Source: Brenneria sp. hezel4-2-4 (GTDB taxonomy: Bacteria; Pseudomonadota; Gammaproteobacteria; Enterobacterales; Enterobacteriaceae). From it: DNA of 64,000 bases. The stretch covers positions 1 through 64,000 of the forward strand of contig NZ_JABJXS010000005.1 in NCBI RefSeq assembly GCF_013155275.1, given 5' to 3'. Positions 1 to 9,797 of the stretch are shown here, in pieces. How positions within the stretch are numbered: position 1 is the first letter of the stretch; each line of letters starts with the position of its first letter. Under the pieces are notes generated by a model. It saw nothing but the letters and a program-made list of their open reading frames with translations, was not told the origin of the DNA and made no database searches. Position numbers and translations under genes: made by a program.

Positions 1-104
1 AATAACTGTTTATTCGTAATGAATTTACTGTCAGTCACTCTTCAAGACTTTTTTATATCGTTTGCCGATATTGTCTTGTGAGTGCCCACACAGATTGTCT
101 GATT

Positions 105-140
105 AAATTGTTAAAGAGCAGTGCCACAGCAAGCTGTGGC
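105..140 (-). promoter_or_regulatory. rrn leader antitermination site (boxA and boxB-like hairpin)
   Basis: Read on the minus strand, 120-105 is TGCTCTTTAACAATTT, the enterobacterial rRNA boxA. It is preceded by a perfect 8-bp stem with a 2-base loop (123-130 with 133-140), the boxB-like hairpin. The leader then carries the conserved stretch that in E. coli runs up to the 16S gene. NusB/NusE binding to boxA makes polymerase resistant to Rho; this is family knowledge. The 16S gene itself must start just left of base 1, as E. coli also has murI next to rrnB. Confidence 0.9.
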
Positions 141-151
141 GCGGGCCGCAT

Positions 152-179
152 ATGTTATGCAATTCCGCTGTGAAGTCAA
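152..179 (-). promoter_or_regulatory. rrn P2 promoter
   Basis: On the minus strand a TTGACT -35 (179-174) and a TAACAT -10 (157-152) are separated by 16 bp, immediately upstream of the boxB/boxA leader. Position and sequence match the second promoter of enterobacterial rRNA operons. Confidence 0.8.
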
Positions 180-248
180 GTGATTATTGCCTGACTTCTT
201 ACCGTCACCCCAACCGCGTAATCGCCGTTGCCGTGTCAGTGGAGGCGC

Positions 249-300
249 ATTATAGGCACTTCCCCGCGGCTTACAAGCGCTAAATGCAAAAAAGCGACCA
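249..300 (-). promoter_or_regulatory. rrn P1 promoter with AT-rich upstream element
   Basis: On the minus strand, -35 TTGTAA (276-271) and a perfect -10 TATAAT (254-249) have the short 16-bp spacer typical of rrn P1. They are followed by a GC-rich GCGCC discriminator, as expected for ppGpp/DksA control. The A/T-rich stretch at 281-300 fits an UP element. The promoter lies between the murI stop and the rRNA leader. Confidence 0.85.
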
Positions 301-327
301 ACCGCCTACTATTTATCCATAACTGTA

Positions 328-1185
328 TTAAAGCGGCAGTTTTTCCAGCGAATAAAAACCATAACGCTGTAATACCGGCCAAAGCGTGGCGACATTAGGC
401 GTGATCTTCAGACAATACACCAGGTTCTTTTCTGTCGAGAGCGGCGGCTGTTCAAGATTCGCCACCAGCCATACGGTTCTTCTCGCAATCGCTGCGCCTG
501 AATCCACAAACCGGGTGCCGTCAGGTAGAGCTAGTTGCAGTTCATTCGTTAATAACGGGAAATGTGTACAGCCGAGCACAACCGTATCGGGAGGCTCCGG
601 TAAACGCAGCCACGGACGCAGGGTTTTCCGCAACTCTTCTATCGGGATCGTTTCCCCTTGCAGCTTAGCTTCAGCCAGTTCAACCAGTTCGGAAGACCCA
701 AGTAAAAGTATCTGGCAGTCATTGGCGAATCGAGCGATAAGCTCATGCGTATAAGACCGTTGCACAGTGGCCCGCGTAGCCAGCAGACCAACGATACCGT
801 TACGCGTCAGTTTGGCGGCAGGCTTAACGGCAGGCACCACGCCGACGACCGGAAAAGCGAATCGCTCCCGCAAGGCCGGGAGAGAAATGGTGCTGGCGGT
901 ATTACAGGCAATGACTACCAGCGCCAGCTGGTGACGTTGCTGAACCGCGGTAACAATTTCAACGACGCGTTCGATAATGAACTGCTGCGGTTTTTCGCCG
1001 TAGGGAAACGCTTCATTGTCGAATGCGTAGATATAGTGGAGATCCGGCAACAACTGCCGAATCTCATTGTAAACAGACAACCCGCCCACACCGGAGTCAA
1101 ATACCAGAATAGTGGGACGGGCTGGCAGGTCAGAAAGTATAGCTTCCGGTGAGATAATATTCTCGTCCTGCCGTTCGGTAGCCAT
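328..1185 (-). CDS. murI: Glutamate racemase
   Basis: Cytoplasmic cofactor-independent racemase that makes D-glutamate for peptidoglycan. The 285-residue product matches E. coli MurI in length and along its whole sequence. FDSGVGGLS at about 29-37 starts the first domain. The two catalytic cysteines sit in ACNTAS (Cys94) and GCTHFPL (Cys206). The reading frame is open upstream to 1230, but the start at 1185 gives the conserved MATERQD N-terminus. The gene overlaps the end of btuB by 56 bp, as I recall for E. coli, and leads towards an rRNA operon. Confidence 0.97.
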   Translation of the reverse strand: MATERQDENIISPEAILSDLPARPTILVFDSGVGGLSVYNEIRQLLPDLHYIYAFDNEAFPYGEKPQQFIIERVVEIVTAVQQRHQLALVVIACNTASTISLPALRERFAFPVVGVVPAVKPAAKLTRNGIVGLLATRATVQRSYTHELIARFANDCQILLLGSSELVELAEAKLQGETIPIEELRKTLRPWLRLPEPPDTVVLGCTHFPLLTNELQLALPDGTRFVDSGAAIARRTVWLVANLEQPPLSTEKNLVYCLKITPNVATLWPVLQRYGFYSLEKLPL

Positions 1186-2956
1186 ATGCCGTCTCATAAT
1201 CTTTATCAAACAGGTTGGCGATTCTACCACGAACCGTTAGCTGAGAGGTTATCGGATATGATGCGGCGAGATCGACGGTGCTGTAGCTTGGCAGACGGCG
1301 CTGCTGAGAGTTAAACATATTTGGACTGTTATCATATCGTTTACCGTTGTACTGATAAGCGATATTCATATCAATATCAAACATGGTCCAATCAACCTGA
1401 TAGGAAGCTTTTTGCTTGGATCGACGCGGCAATAGCGTATTATCGGAATCCCGTCGAGGATCCAGATACTCTAACGTCAAGCGGTGACTAAATATCCCCG
1501 TATCAATATTACCTGTCCACTCAACGCCTTTAATGGTGGCTTTATCTGTATTGAAATACTTATTGGTAACGAAATCGTAATCTATTAGGTTATCAATTTT
1601 GTTGCGATAAGCGGATAAACGCCATGACAAAGATCCCGTCAGCCCTTCCACGCCGGCTTCCCATTGGGATGACTCTTCTGCCTTAATATTTTCATTGCCC
1701 CAGATACCGTATATCTGGCCGAAAGCAGGAGCACGAAACGCAGTCCCGTATGATACGGTGAAACGATAATCGGGTATAAACTCCCAGCCCGCAGCTGCCT
1801 GCCAAGTGTTATGACGATTATACTGGCTACTATCGTCTGTACGTATAGCCCCCTCTAATGTTACTTGATCAAAATATTGTTGCTGCGCGGTAAGGTAGAG
1901 TCCCGTGTTTTCACGCGCATGTCCTTGATTACTCGTTCCCGGCTTATTTTCCTCTCTGCGCCAATCAACACCAGCACTGACCGAACCCTTTAATATCTGT
2001 AGCGTATTGCCCCACAGCAAACTTCGTTGCGTCACTTCATTTAACGAATAACCGGGGGCATAGTTCCCCTTGGCAGATTCAAAGTTATAATCCTTATATG
2101 TCTGATAACTCCCAATAAGCTGCGATGCAAAATCGCGATTCTGGAATTGTAAACCACCGTCAAAATTTCGGCTGTATAGCTGCCGCCGATCGCTGGAATC
2201 AGCAAACACCTGATCATAATCGGTCTTATTGCCGTAGCCATACGAACGCACAAAACCAGAAACCGAATCACTGAATTTCTGCTCTACGCTTCCCCACAGA
2301 GACTTACTACGAAAACCGTCATTATCGCTGTCTGCCGGAACAGATGACGTAGGATACACATTGAAACCCTGCGTCTCTTCAAAAGAGCCAGCTAAACTTA
2401 TCGCGGTATTGTCACCAACATGCTGGCGTATGCCGCCATCGTAAATTTGATATTTATGTGAACCGACACCCGCTTCCAGTTTTCCTCCGTCAGCCTCTTT
2501 CTGGGTAATGATATTAATTACCCCACCGATGGCTTCCGGGCCATAAACGGCTGAGCGAGGGCCTCGGATATACTCAATACGCTGTACCAATGACATCGGT
2601 ATCTGGTTGAAATCCACGCTACCGGTCACACCCGGGGAAGCCATACGAATTCCGTCAATTAGCACAAGTACATGGCTGGAATTTGTGCCGCGAATAAACA
2701 TTGATGCACTTTGTCCACGCCCCCCGTTCTGGGCAATATCCACGCCGGGCAGTCTACGCATCACATCAGTCAGACTTTTAGCCTGCCAACGATCGATATC
2801 ATCACGGGTAACGATATCCATCGGCGCCAGTACAGATGAAACAGGCTGCGGAAAACGATTTGCCGTCACCACCATCGTGTCAGCCCCCTCTTGCGCCCAG
2901 GAGGAAAAAGCCGCGGCGGAGAGCGCGGCCAGCAACGTTATTTTTTTATTAAACAT
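1130..2956 (-). CDS. btuB: TonB-dependent outer-membrane vitamin B12 receptor
   Basis: Imports cobalamin across the outer membrane using TonB energy. The 608-residue precursor starts with a Sec signal peptide (MFNKKITLLAALSAAAF, cleavage after Ala-Gln region near 21), followed by a TonB box DTMVVTA. A plug domain (about 40-150, with RRLPGVDI and GPRSAVYG) comes next, then a 22-strand barrel ending in the outer-membrane signature ...YYLTGSYTF. The frame is open upstream to 3010, but 2956 gives a proper signal peptide. It follows a cobalamin riboswitch and overlaps murI at its 3' end. Similarity to E. coli BtuB is clear but the extracellular loops diverge. Confidence 0.96.
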   Translation of the reverse strand: MFNKKITLLAALSAAAFSSWAQEGADTMVVTANRFPQPVSSVLAPMDIVTRDDIDRWQAKSLTDVMRRLPGVDIAQNGGRGQSASMFIRGTNSSHVLVLIDGIRMASPGVTGSVDFNQIPMSLVQRIEYIRGPRSAVYGPEAIGGVINIITQKEADGGKLEAGVGSHKYQIYDGGIRQHVGDNTAISLAGSFEETQGFNVYPTSSVPADSDNDGFRSKSLWGSVEQKFSDSVSGFVRSYGYGNKTDYDQVFADSSDRRQLYSRNFDGGLQFQNRDFASQLIGSYQTYKDYNFESAKGNYAPGYSLNEVTQRSLLWGNTLQILKGSVSAGVDWRREENKPGTSNQGHARENTGLYLTAQQQYFDQVTLEGAIRTDDSSQYNRHNTWQAAAGWEFIPDYRFTVSYGTAFRAPAFGQIYGIWGNENIKAEESSQWEAGVEGLTGSLSWRLSAYRNKIDNLIDYDFVTNKYFNTDKATIKGVEWTGNIDTGIFSHRLTLEYLDPRRDSDNTLLPRRSKQKASYQVDWTMFDIDMNIAYQYNGKRYDNSPNMFNSQQRRLPSYSTVDLAASYPITSQLTVRGRIANLFDKDYETAYGYRTAGREYYLTGSYTF

Positions 2957-3004
2957 GAATCGAGCATCCAACCATAGATAAGGATGCCGCATTACCATGA
3001 TGAA

Positions 3005-3212
3005 TAGCACGCGATGATCATGGTCACTGCGACGTATACCGGCAGGTCTTCGGGCTTGGGGCCGTTGTTACCATGATGCAAAACAGACATGGTGGAACAA
3101 CAAAGAGCGATGACTTCCCATCTTCAAAAGACAGTGTCTGCATAAATGCTATCGTTCAGGCTACCCTTACCGCTGCGCGTCAGCTCCAGATTCACACTGG
3201 ATTCCCTTTTAA
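3005..3212 (-). promoter_or_regulatory. Cobalamin (B12) riboswitch of btuB
   Basis: Minus-strand leader RNA. It carries the B12 box AAGCCCGAAGACCTGCC (3057-3041), close to the consensus. Its 5' part has the standard core elements, GGGAATCCAGTGTGAATC (about 3206-3189) and the GCAGCGGTAAGG block (about 3177-3166). Adenosylcobalamin binding to this class folds the leader and blocks ribosome access to btuB. Boundaries are approximate. Confidence 0.93.
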
Positions 3213-3218
3213 CTCAGA

Positions 3219-3246
3219 TTGCGAGGCCGGACGACCATGCTATGAT
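3219..3246 (+). promoter_or_regulatory. Candidate trmA promoter
   Basis: TTGCGA (3219-3224), 16-bp spacer and TATGAT (3241-3246), followed by a GC-rich discriminator (CGCC). The 16-bp spacer and discriminator resemble stringently controlled rRNA-type promoters, which fits a tRNA-modifying enzyme. The site lies in the divergent btuB-trmA intergenic region. Confidence 0.5.
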
Positions 3247-3376
3247 CGCCTTACGCAGATGTCTAGACTTCCATTTCACGACCAACCGTTCGCGCGACAA
3301 AACTGGACATCCCGACCGGATTCCCTACAATTCCGGCCAATAAAATCCTTTTAGATGCCGTTCAGACGAGAAAACC

Positions 3377-4480
3377 ATGACGCCAGAAACCCTGCCCATT
3401 GATCAGTACGACGACCAGCTCGCACAAAAAACGGAACGTCTGTGCGGGATGATGGCGCAGTTTGATGCGCCGGCGCCGGCCGTTTTCCGTTCCCCAACCA
3501 GCCATTACCGGATGCGCGCCGAGTTTCGTATCTGGCATGATGGTGACGATCTCTACCACATTATGTTCGATCAGCAGACCAAGCAGCGTATCCGGGTCGA
3601 TCAATTTCCTGCGGCCAGCGAGTTGATTAACCGACTGATGCCGCTGCTGATTGCCGCATTACGGCCCAATCCGATCCTGCGCCAGAAGCTATTCCAGATT
3701 GACTATCTTTCCACATTAAGCGGCGAAGTGGTGGTTTCCCTGTTATATCACCGGGCGTTGAATGACGAATGGCGACAGCATGCCAGCACGCTGCGGGACG
3801 CGTTACGCTCACAGGGTTTTCAGCTCCAGCTTATTGGGCGAGCGACAAAAACCAAAATTTGTCTGGATCGGGATTATGTAGACGAATGTCTGCCCGTCGC
3901 AGGACGGAATATGGTTTATCGCCAGGTGGAAAACAGCTTCACCCAGCCTAACGCGGCGATGAATATTCAAATGCTGGAATGGGCGTTGAAAGCCACTGAA
4001 GGCGCAACCGGTGATTTGCTGGAATTGTACTGCGGCAACGGGAACTTCTCACTGGCGCTGGCGCGCAATTTTGATCGCGTTCTGGCGACCGAAATCGCCA
4101 AGCCTTCGGTGGCTGCGGCGCAATATAACATTGCCGCCAATCATATTGATAACGTGCAGATTATCCGCATGGCGGCGGAAGAATTTACGCAAGCGATGAA
4201 CGGAGTGCGTCAGTTTAAGCGTTTACAAGGCATTGATCTGACGGGCTATCGCTGCGAAACCATTTTCGTCGACCCGCCGCGCAGCGGGCTGGATACAGAA
4301 ACGGTCAAACTGGTACAAGCTTATCCGCGTATTCTCTACATTTCCTGCAACCCGGAAACGTTGTGCCAAAATCTGGAGACGCTGACTGAAACCCATAAAA
4401 TCAGCCAGTTGTCGCTGTTTGACCAATTCCCCTACACCCACCACATGGAGTGCGGCGTGCTGTTGGAGCAACGCCGGTAA
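3377..4480 (+). CDS. trmA: tRNA (uracil-5-)-methyltransferase
   Basis: Methylates U54 to T54 in the T-loop of tRNAs (and tmRNA) using S-adenosylmethionine. The 367-residue product is one residue longer than E. coli TrmA. The SAM-binding motif [12 protein letters not shown] lies near 215-226. [10 protein letters not shown] (about 298) precedes the catalytic cysteine in ISCNPETLC (about Cys325). It is divergent from btuB, as in E. coli. Confidence 0.97.
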   Translation: MTPETLPIDQYDDQLAQKTERLCGMMAQFDAPAPAVFRSPTSHYRMRAEFRIWHDGDDLYHIMFDQQTKQRIRVDQFPAASELINRLMPLLIAALRPNPILRQKLFQIDYLSTLSGEVVVSLLYHRALNDEWRQHASTLRDALRSQGFQLQLIGRATKTKICLDRDYVDECLPVAGRNMVYRQVENSFTQPNAAMNIQMLEWALKATEGATGDLLELYCGNGNFSLALARNFDRVLATEIAKPSVAAAQYNIAANHIDNVQIIRMAAEEFTQAMNGVRQFKRLQGIDLTGYRCETIFVDPPRSGLDTETVKLVQAYPRILYISCNPETLCQNLETLTETHKISQLSLFDQFPYTHHMECGVLLEQRR

Positions 4481-4514
4481 TCGTTGTCATGCAGGCGGTC
4501 TCAACCGCCTGTGT

Positions 4515-4898
4515 TCATAATTCGGGCGGCTCGCGCTCTTCGGCTGATTTACGGCCCCTCAGCTTAAGACCAATCCAGAATACCAACGCCACGCAAAGAA
4601 TCGAGGGAACAAAGTTTGAGCCGATGGCGGGGTACTCAACACGTACAATCGCGCTATAGAGTAACAATCCTAACAAGAAACAGGCGGCCGCCAGCATAGG
4701 AATACCTTCCGGCATGCTGTGGTGCATATAACGCTGGTGCAGACAATATACGGATAAGACCAGCGCAATCAGGGGGAATATCGAAAAAGGAACGAGGGTG
4801 CTGAACAATGCCGCAAATGAGCCGTTAACCGACAAACCGGCGACCAGCGCCAGAAGCAGCGTACCTTTTTCCCGATGATGATGAGGTTGTTCTGTCAT
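4515..4898 (-). CDS. yijD: Inner-membrane protein, YijD family (DUF1422)
   Basis: 127-residue hydrophobic protein of unknown function. About four membrane segments are visible (roughly 12-32, 35-50, 66-85 and 93-110), with a His-rich N-terminus and a charged C-terminus. It lies 36 bp after fabR on the same strand, an arrangement conserved in enterobacteria, so the two are probably cotranscribed. It could act in membrane lipid homeostasis by association with FabR, but nothing in the sequence shows this. Confidence 0.9.
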   Translation of the reverse strand: MTEQPHHHREKGTLLLALVAGLSVNGSFAALFSTLVPFSIFPLIALVLSVYCLHQRYMHHSMPEGIPMLAAACFLLGLLLYSAIVRVEYPAIGSNFVPSILCVALVFWIGLKLRGRKSAEEREPPEL

Positions 4899-4934
4899 GG
4901 CCTTTCCTTTCTCATGCCTGTCTACACCTAAAAT

Positions 4935-5564
4935 TTACGACGTACCGGATGTGTTGTCCTGCTCTTTGCGATACCAGTAGTAAGCGCCTTTAGAAATCAT
5001 ACGCAGTTGCAATACCAACCGCTCCTCCAACTGCCTCCGCTGTTCCAGGCCGACATCCAGCGCCTCCGCCCCGGCGCTGAAAACAATGGTGACCATCGCT
5101 TCCGACTGCGCTTCCGCAAAACTACGCGGGATATGATTTTCGACTTCCAGATAGTCCGCCAGTTCAGCGATAAAATGCTGGATCTCACGGGCCACCGCCG
5201 CACGAAATGCGGCGGAAGTTCCCGAGCGCTCACGTAATAACAGCCTGAAAGCATTTGGGTTATTACCAATGAACTCCATAAAGGTTGAAACGGATGTTTT
5301 TATTACGCTGCCGCTTTTGGCAATCCGCTGCCGTGCCTGACGCATCAACTGACGCAACATGAGCCCGCTTTCATCCACCATCGTCAGCCCCAGTTCATCC
5401 ACGTCACGGAAGTGACGGTAGAAAGAGGTGGGCGCGATACCGGCTTCACGCGCGACTTCGCGTAAACTCAGGCTGGCAAAACTGCGTTCAGCGCTTAACT
5501 GGCTGAACGCCGCCTCAATAAGGGAACGACGAGTCCGTTCTTTTTGTTGTGCTCTGACACCCAT
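4935..5564 (-). CDS. fabR: TetR-family repressor of unsaturated fatty acid synthesis
   Basis: FabR senses the ratio of unsaturated to saturated acyl-ACP/CoA and represses fabA and fabB. The 209-residue product has the TetR helix-turn-helix near 25-50 ([21 protein letters not shown]), nearly identical to E. coli, then an all-helical ligand domain. The frame is open to 5639, but the conserved MGVRAQQKE start is at 5564. It is divergent from sthA and followed by yijD. Confidence 0.95.
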   Translation of the reverse strand: MGVRAQQKERTRRSLIEAAFSQLSAERSFASLSLREVAREAGIAPTSFYRHFRDVDELGLTMVDESGLMLRQLMRQARQRIAKSGSVIKTSVSTFMEFIGNNPNAFRLLLRERSGTSAAFRAAVAREIQHFIAELADYLEVENHIPRSFAEAQSEAMVTIVFSAGAEALDVGLEQRRQLEERLVLQLRMISKGAYYWYRKEQDNTSGTS

Positions 5565-5610
5565 TATCCTGCCTAAATCATCTGCTTTCCTTTCCAGAAA
5601 GGCACTATAG

Positions 5611-5645
5611 CAAACTTTATTGTCAGCATACTGAGACAAAGTTTG
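5611..5645. promoter_or_regulatory. Inverted repeat in the fabR-sthA intergenic region
   Basis: Perfect 8-bp arms CAAACTTT (5611-5618) and AAAGTTTG (5638-5645), with an inner TGTC/GACA pair (5621-5624 and 5635-5638). It is placed between two divergent genes, so it could be an operator for either. No known consensus is claimed. Confidence 0.35.
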
Positions 5646-5759
5646 TCATATTAAAAATGTGATAACCGCTTTCCATAATAACAATAAGGATGATTGGGTT
5701 CCTTTACGGCAGATGTTACAATTACGTTATTGTTTTGTATAACCCAGGTTTCCCCTACT

Positions 5760-7166
5760 ATGACTATGCAACAGCAATTCGATTATGACGCCATCGTTAT
5801 CGGTTCCGGGCCCGGCGGTGAAGGCGCCGCCATGGGGTTAGCCAAACAGGGCGCAAAAATAGCGGTGATTGAACGGCACTATAATGTCGGCGGCGGTTGC
5901 ACCCATTGGGGAACGATTCCCTCCAAAGCGCTGCGCCATGCCGTCAGCCGTATTATTGAATTCAACCAAAACCCGCTATACAGCGATAACGCCCGCGTTA
6001 TCAGCTCTTCATTCGCCGACATTCTTCGCCACGCAGACAGCGTTATCGGCCAACAAACCCAAATGCGTCAGGGATTTTACGAACGTAATCAGTGCGACCT
6101 GTTCTCTGGCGAGGCGCGGTTTATTGATGCGCATACCCTTGCCATTCATTACCCGGACAATACCCACGATACGCTGACCGCGGCCAATATCATTATTGCC
6201 ACAGGTTCGCGCCCCTACCATCCGGCAGAAGTCGACTTCAACCACGCCCGAATCTACGACAGCGATTCCATACTGCAACTCGATCACGAACCTCGGCACG
6301 TCATCATCTACGGGGCGGGGGTAATTGGCTGTGAGTACGCGTCCATTTTCCGTGGTCTTAACGTCAAAGTTGATCTGATCAATACCCGCGATCGCCTGCT
6401 GGCCTTTCTCGATCAGGAGATGTCGGACGCTCTGTCTTATCATTTCTGGAACAACGGCGTGGTGATCCGCCATAACGAAGAATTTGAAAACATTGAGGGC
6501 GTGGATAACGGGGTCGTCGTTAACCTCAAGTCAGGTAAAAAGATGAAGGCCGATTGCCTGTTGTACGCCAACGGTCGCACCGGCAACACCGAAACGCTCG
6601 GTCTGGAACAAATCGGCCTGAGCACCGACAGCCGCGGTCAACTCAGCGTCAACAGCATGTATCAGACCGGGCTGGCGCACATTTACGCCGTCGGCGACGT
6701 CATCGGCTATCCCAGTCTGGCCTCCGCTGCTTACGATCAAGGTCGCCTTGCCGCCCAGGCCATCATCAAAGGCGATGCCAGCGCCCATTTGATTGAAGAT
6801 ATTCCCACCGGGATTTATACCATTCCTGAAATCAGTTCCGTGGGGAAAACCGAGCAGCAGCTCACGGCAATGAAAGTACCTTATGAAGTAGGCCGCGCGC
6901 AGTTCAAGCATCTGGCGCGCGCGCAGATTGTCGGAATGAACGTGGGAAGCCTGAAGATCTTATTTCATCGGGAAACGAAAAAAATACTGGGGATCCACTG
7001 CTTTGGCGAGCGAGCGGCGGAAATTATTCATATCGGGCAGGCGATTATGGAACAGAAAGGTGAAGGTAATACTATCGAATACTTCGTTAATACTACCTTC
7101 AATTATCCAACCATGGCAGAAGCCTACCGGGTTGCGGCGCTAAACGGGTTAAACCGCCTGTTTTGA
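5760..7166 (+). CDS. sthA: Soluble pyridine nucleotide transhydrogenase
   Basis: FAD enzyme that moves hydride from NADPH to NAD+, lowering NADPH excess. The 468-residue product aligns end to end with E. coli SthA. It has an FAD-binding [10 protein letters not shown] near 15 and an NAD-binding [11 protein letters not shown] near 185. In [13 protein letters not shown] the second redox cysteine of the disulfide reductase family is replaced by threonine, as is known for this enzyme, so it is not a disulfide reductase. The 5760 start restores the [16 protein letters not shown]-terminus. Its 3' end overlaps the convergent oxyR by 18 bp. Confidence 0.96.
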   Translation: MTMQQQFDYDAIVIGSGPGGEGAAMGLAKQGAKIAVIERHYNVGGGCTHWGTIPSKALRHAVSRIIEFNQNPLYSDNARVISSSFADILRHADSVIGQQTQMRQGFYERNQCDLFSGEARFIDAHTLAIHYPDNTHDTLTAANIIIATGSRPYHPAEVDFNHARIYDSDSILQLDHEPRHVIIYGAGVIGCEYASIFRGLNVKVDLINTRDRLLAFLDQEMSDALSYHFWNNGVVIRHNEEFENIEGVDNGVVVNLKSGKKMKADCLLYANGRTGNTETLGLEQIGLSTDSRGQLSVNSMYQTGLAHIYAVGDVIGYPSLASAAYDQGRLAAQAIIKGDASAHLIEDIPTGIYTIPEISSVGKTEQQLTAMKVPYEVGRAQFKHLARAQIVGMNVGSLKILFHRETKKILGIHCFGERAAEIIHIGQAIMEQKGEGNTIEYFVNTTFNYPTMAEAYRVAALNGLNRLF

Positions 7167-8066
7167 CACGGATTCCATATAAACTTGCATATGCTCGCGG
7201 ATGGTATCGGCCAATTGTTCATAGCGTCCGCGCAGCGGCGAGCCGGGGCGATAAACCAGTGCAATGGTGCGCTTCGGCTCGGGTTTATAGCAGGTCAAAT
7301 AGCAAACGCCGTCGCGCTCGCGCTCATGCGGCACCGATAGCGATGGCAACAGCGTGATCCCGCTGCCTGCCGCCACCATGTTGCGCAGCGTTTCCAGGCT
7401 GGTCGCGCGGAAATGCGTATCTTCGTCGGCGCCGGCCTGAAAACAGAACCCCATTGCCTGATCGCGCAGACAATGCCCGTCCTCCAGCATCAGTAGTTTT
7501 TCACCGGCCAGATCGGCCATCGCCACCCGTTCCCGATTCGCCCAGGGGTGATCCTGATAAATGGCCAGCTTCATCGGCTCATCAAACAAGGGCACTTCGA
7601 TAAAGGCTTCGGACTCTTTCACCAGCGCCAATATGGCGCAATCCAGCTTGCCGCTGTCCAGTTGCGCCAAAAGCTGATGGGTCTGTGCTTCATGCAGATA
7701 CATTTCGAGCTTGGGGAACGTACGGTGCAACATCGGAATGATTTGCGGCAGCAGGTAGGGGCCGACTGTCGGGATCAGGCCGATATGCAACGGCCCCGAC
7801 ATCGTTTCGCCCTGCTGGCTGGCCATCTCTTTCAATACTTTCACCTCGCGTAATACGGTACGAGCCTGTTCAACCAGCAATAAACCCGCCTGGGTAAACA
7901 GGACTTTTCTACTGGTTCGTTCCAGCAGCATAACCCCTAATTCATCTTCCAACTTACGGATTTGTCCACTGAGTGTTGGCTGACTAACGTGGCAAGAATC
8001 CGCGGCACGTCGAAAATGACGATGTTCTGCTAACGCCACCAAATACTCTAAATCCCGAATATTCAT
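7149..8066 (-). CDS. oxyR: Hydrogen peroxide-sensing LysR-type regulator
   Basis: Redox-activated transcription factor for peroxide defence. The 305 residues match E. coli OxyR in length. The N-terminal winged helix-turn-helix (about 1-60) is nearly identical. Both redox cysteines that form the activating disulfide are present in [12 protein letters not shown] (positions 199 and 208). The gene is convergent with sthA (18-bp overlap). The divergent neighbour is a dead peroxiredoxin gene, a likely former target. I find no clear four-part OxyR site in 8067-8224. Confidence 0.97.
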   Translation of the reverse strand: MNIRDLEYLVALAEHRHFRRAADSCHVSQPTLSGQIRKLEDELGVMLLERTSRKVLFTQAGLLLVEQARTVLREVKVLKEMASQQGETMSGPLHIGLIPTVGPYLLPQIIPMLHRTFPKLEMYLHEAQTHQLLAQLDSGKLDCAILALVKESEAFIEVPLFDEPMKLAIYQDHPWANRERVAMADLAGEKLLMLEDGHCLRDQAMGFCFQAGADEDTHFRATSLETLRNMVAAGSGITLLPSLSVPHERERDGVCYLTCYKPEPKRTIALVYRPGSPLRGRYEQLADTIREHMQVYMESVSKQAV

Positions 8067-8224
8067 TTATTATTCTCCTTATCATGATAGCAAACAACGA
8101 TAGATAGAGTGGCAACGAGAGATTATCCCTATCAATATCTAAAGTAAATAATACCTTCCATCGAAGCATATCTATTTATTTCTACCTAAATAAAACAATA
8201 TTTTACTATTAATAGGTCGAGTCC

Positions 8225-8646
8225 GTGTCTATCAGTCAGGAACCGCCGCCAATGACTTCCTAAGCGTCAGAGCGCTCAATGAAATGCGGTCAGAACAGCG
8301 AGTTGTTCAGTAATAAACCGTCATGGTTTTCGATTCATCGGCCAACGCTTCCCGCTATCCGTCACGCTATAACGAGTTAGCAGACGTATTCAAGCAATTT
8401 GGCATTGATAGCATTTTGTGTATTTCGATTAACAACGCATTTGTGATGAATGCCGGGAAAACAGGCCAACATGCGCATATATCGCATTCATGCGCGACGA
8501 AAAAGTGAACTCAATAATGGCATGAATATGCCGATGGTAAAAACCAACTTTGGATTTTTACCCGGTGAAAGGAGGTATTATCCGGGGTGGAGCGCGAAAG
8601 GACGGTTCAGTGCAAGCAGGATGGAGCCAGGGAGATTTTTCAGCGG
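8225..8646 (+). pseudogene. Degenerate hybrid peroxiredoxin/glutaredoxin-type gene
   Basis: Fragments in two frames align in order with Prx5-type hybrid peroxiredoxins (as in Haemophilus). First: an SISQE start region with an in-frame stop at 8261-8263, then SELFSNK (8297-8317). A one-base loss at about 8317 follows, then TVMVF and SRYNELADVFKQFGIDSIL with INNAFVMNA (8317-8455). A second shift near 8490 leads to SELNNGMNMPMVKTNFGF (family EFTEGMGMLVGKTDLGF) and a worn RRYYPGW...MEPG tail to about 8646. The stretch that should carry the peroxidatic cysteine (TPTC) is missing, and so is the glutaredoxin domain. It lies divergent from oxyR. Confidence 0.82.
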
Positions 8647-8650
8647 CGTG

Positions 8651-8672
8651 AAACCCTGCCGCCGCAGGGTTT
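8651..8672. terminator. Hairpin between the peroxiredoxin remnant and metF
   Basis: Perfect 9-bp stem AAACCCTGC/GCAGGGTTT with a 4-base loop, 18 bp beyond the metF stop. On the plus strand it ends in a short T run. It probably ends metF transcription on the minus strand and could serve the plus strand as well. Confidence 0.6.
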
Positions 8673-8689
8673 TCATTCATCCATCCCGT

Positions 8690-9595
<906 letters not shown>

Positions 9596-9622
9596 TCAAC
9601 CGTTGCCGTGATTATTATTTGC

Positions 9623-9654
9623 AAACGTCTATACGTTTAGACGTCTATATAGAA
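9623..9654 (-). promoter_or_regulatory. Tandem MetJ boxes upstream of metF
   Basis: Four adjoining 8-mers of the met-box type: AAACGTCT, ATACGTTT, a perfect consensus AGACGTCT at 9639-9646, and a weak ATATAGAA. MetJ dimers with S-adenosylmethionine bind such arrays cooperatively to repress met genes. The boxes begin 40 bp upstream of the metF start. Confidence 0.9.
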
Positions 9655-9749
9655 AATGACGCAATCTGCCTAAAGAGTCAATGCTTTTAATCGGGATAGA
9701 CGGTGATGATTACTCATGTAACGTGAAGGATATTCATGATGGCGCGCGA

Positions 9750-9785
9750 CGGCGGCAACGAACGGCGAGTCGCTCGTTACCGCCG
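9750..9785 (-). terminator. Terminator-like hairpin after metL
   Basis: Interrupted inverted repeat: CGGCGG-c-AACGA (9750-9761) pairs with TCGTT-a-CCGCCG (9774-9785). It starts 13 bp past the metL stop on the minus strand. There is no strong T run, so it may be a processing or attenuating structure. Confidence 0.5.
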
Positions 9786-9797
9786 TGATCATTGGCC

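Noticed and set aside
8067-8224. OxyS small RNA or a full OxyR binding site upstream of oxyR
   Set aside because: No GC-rich terminator hairpin or OxyS-like sequence is present. The scattered ATAG/CTAT tetramers do not have the required 7-bp spacing.
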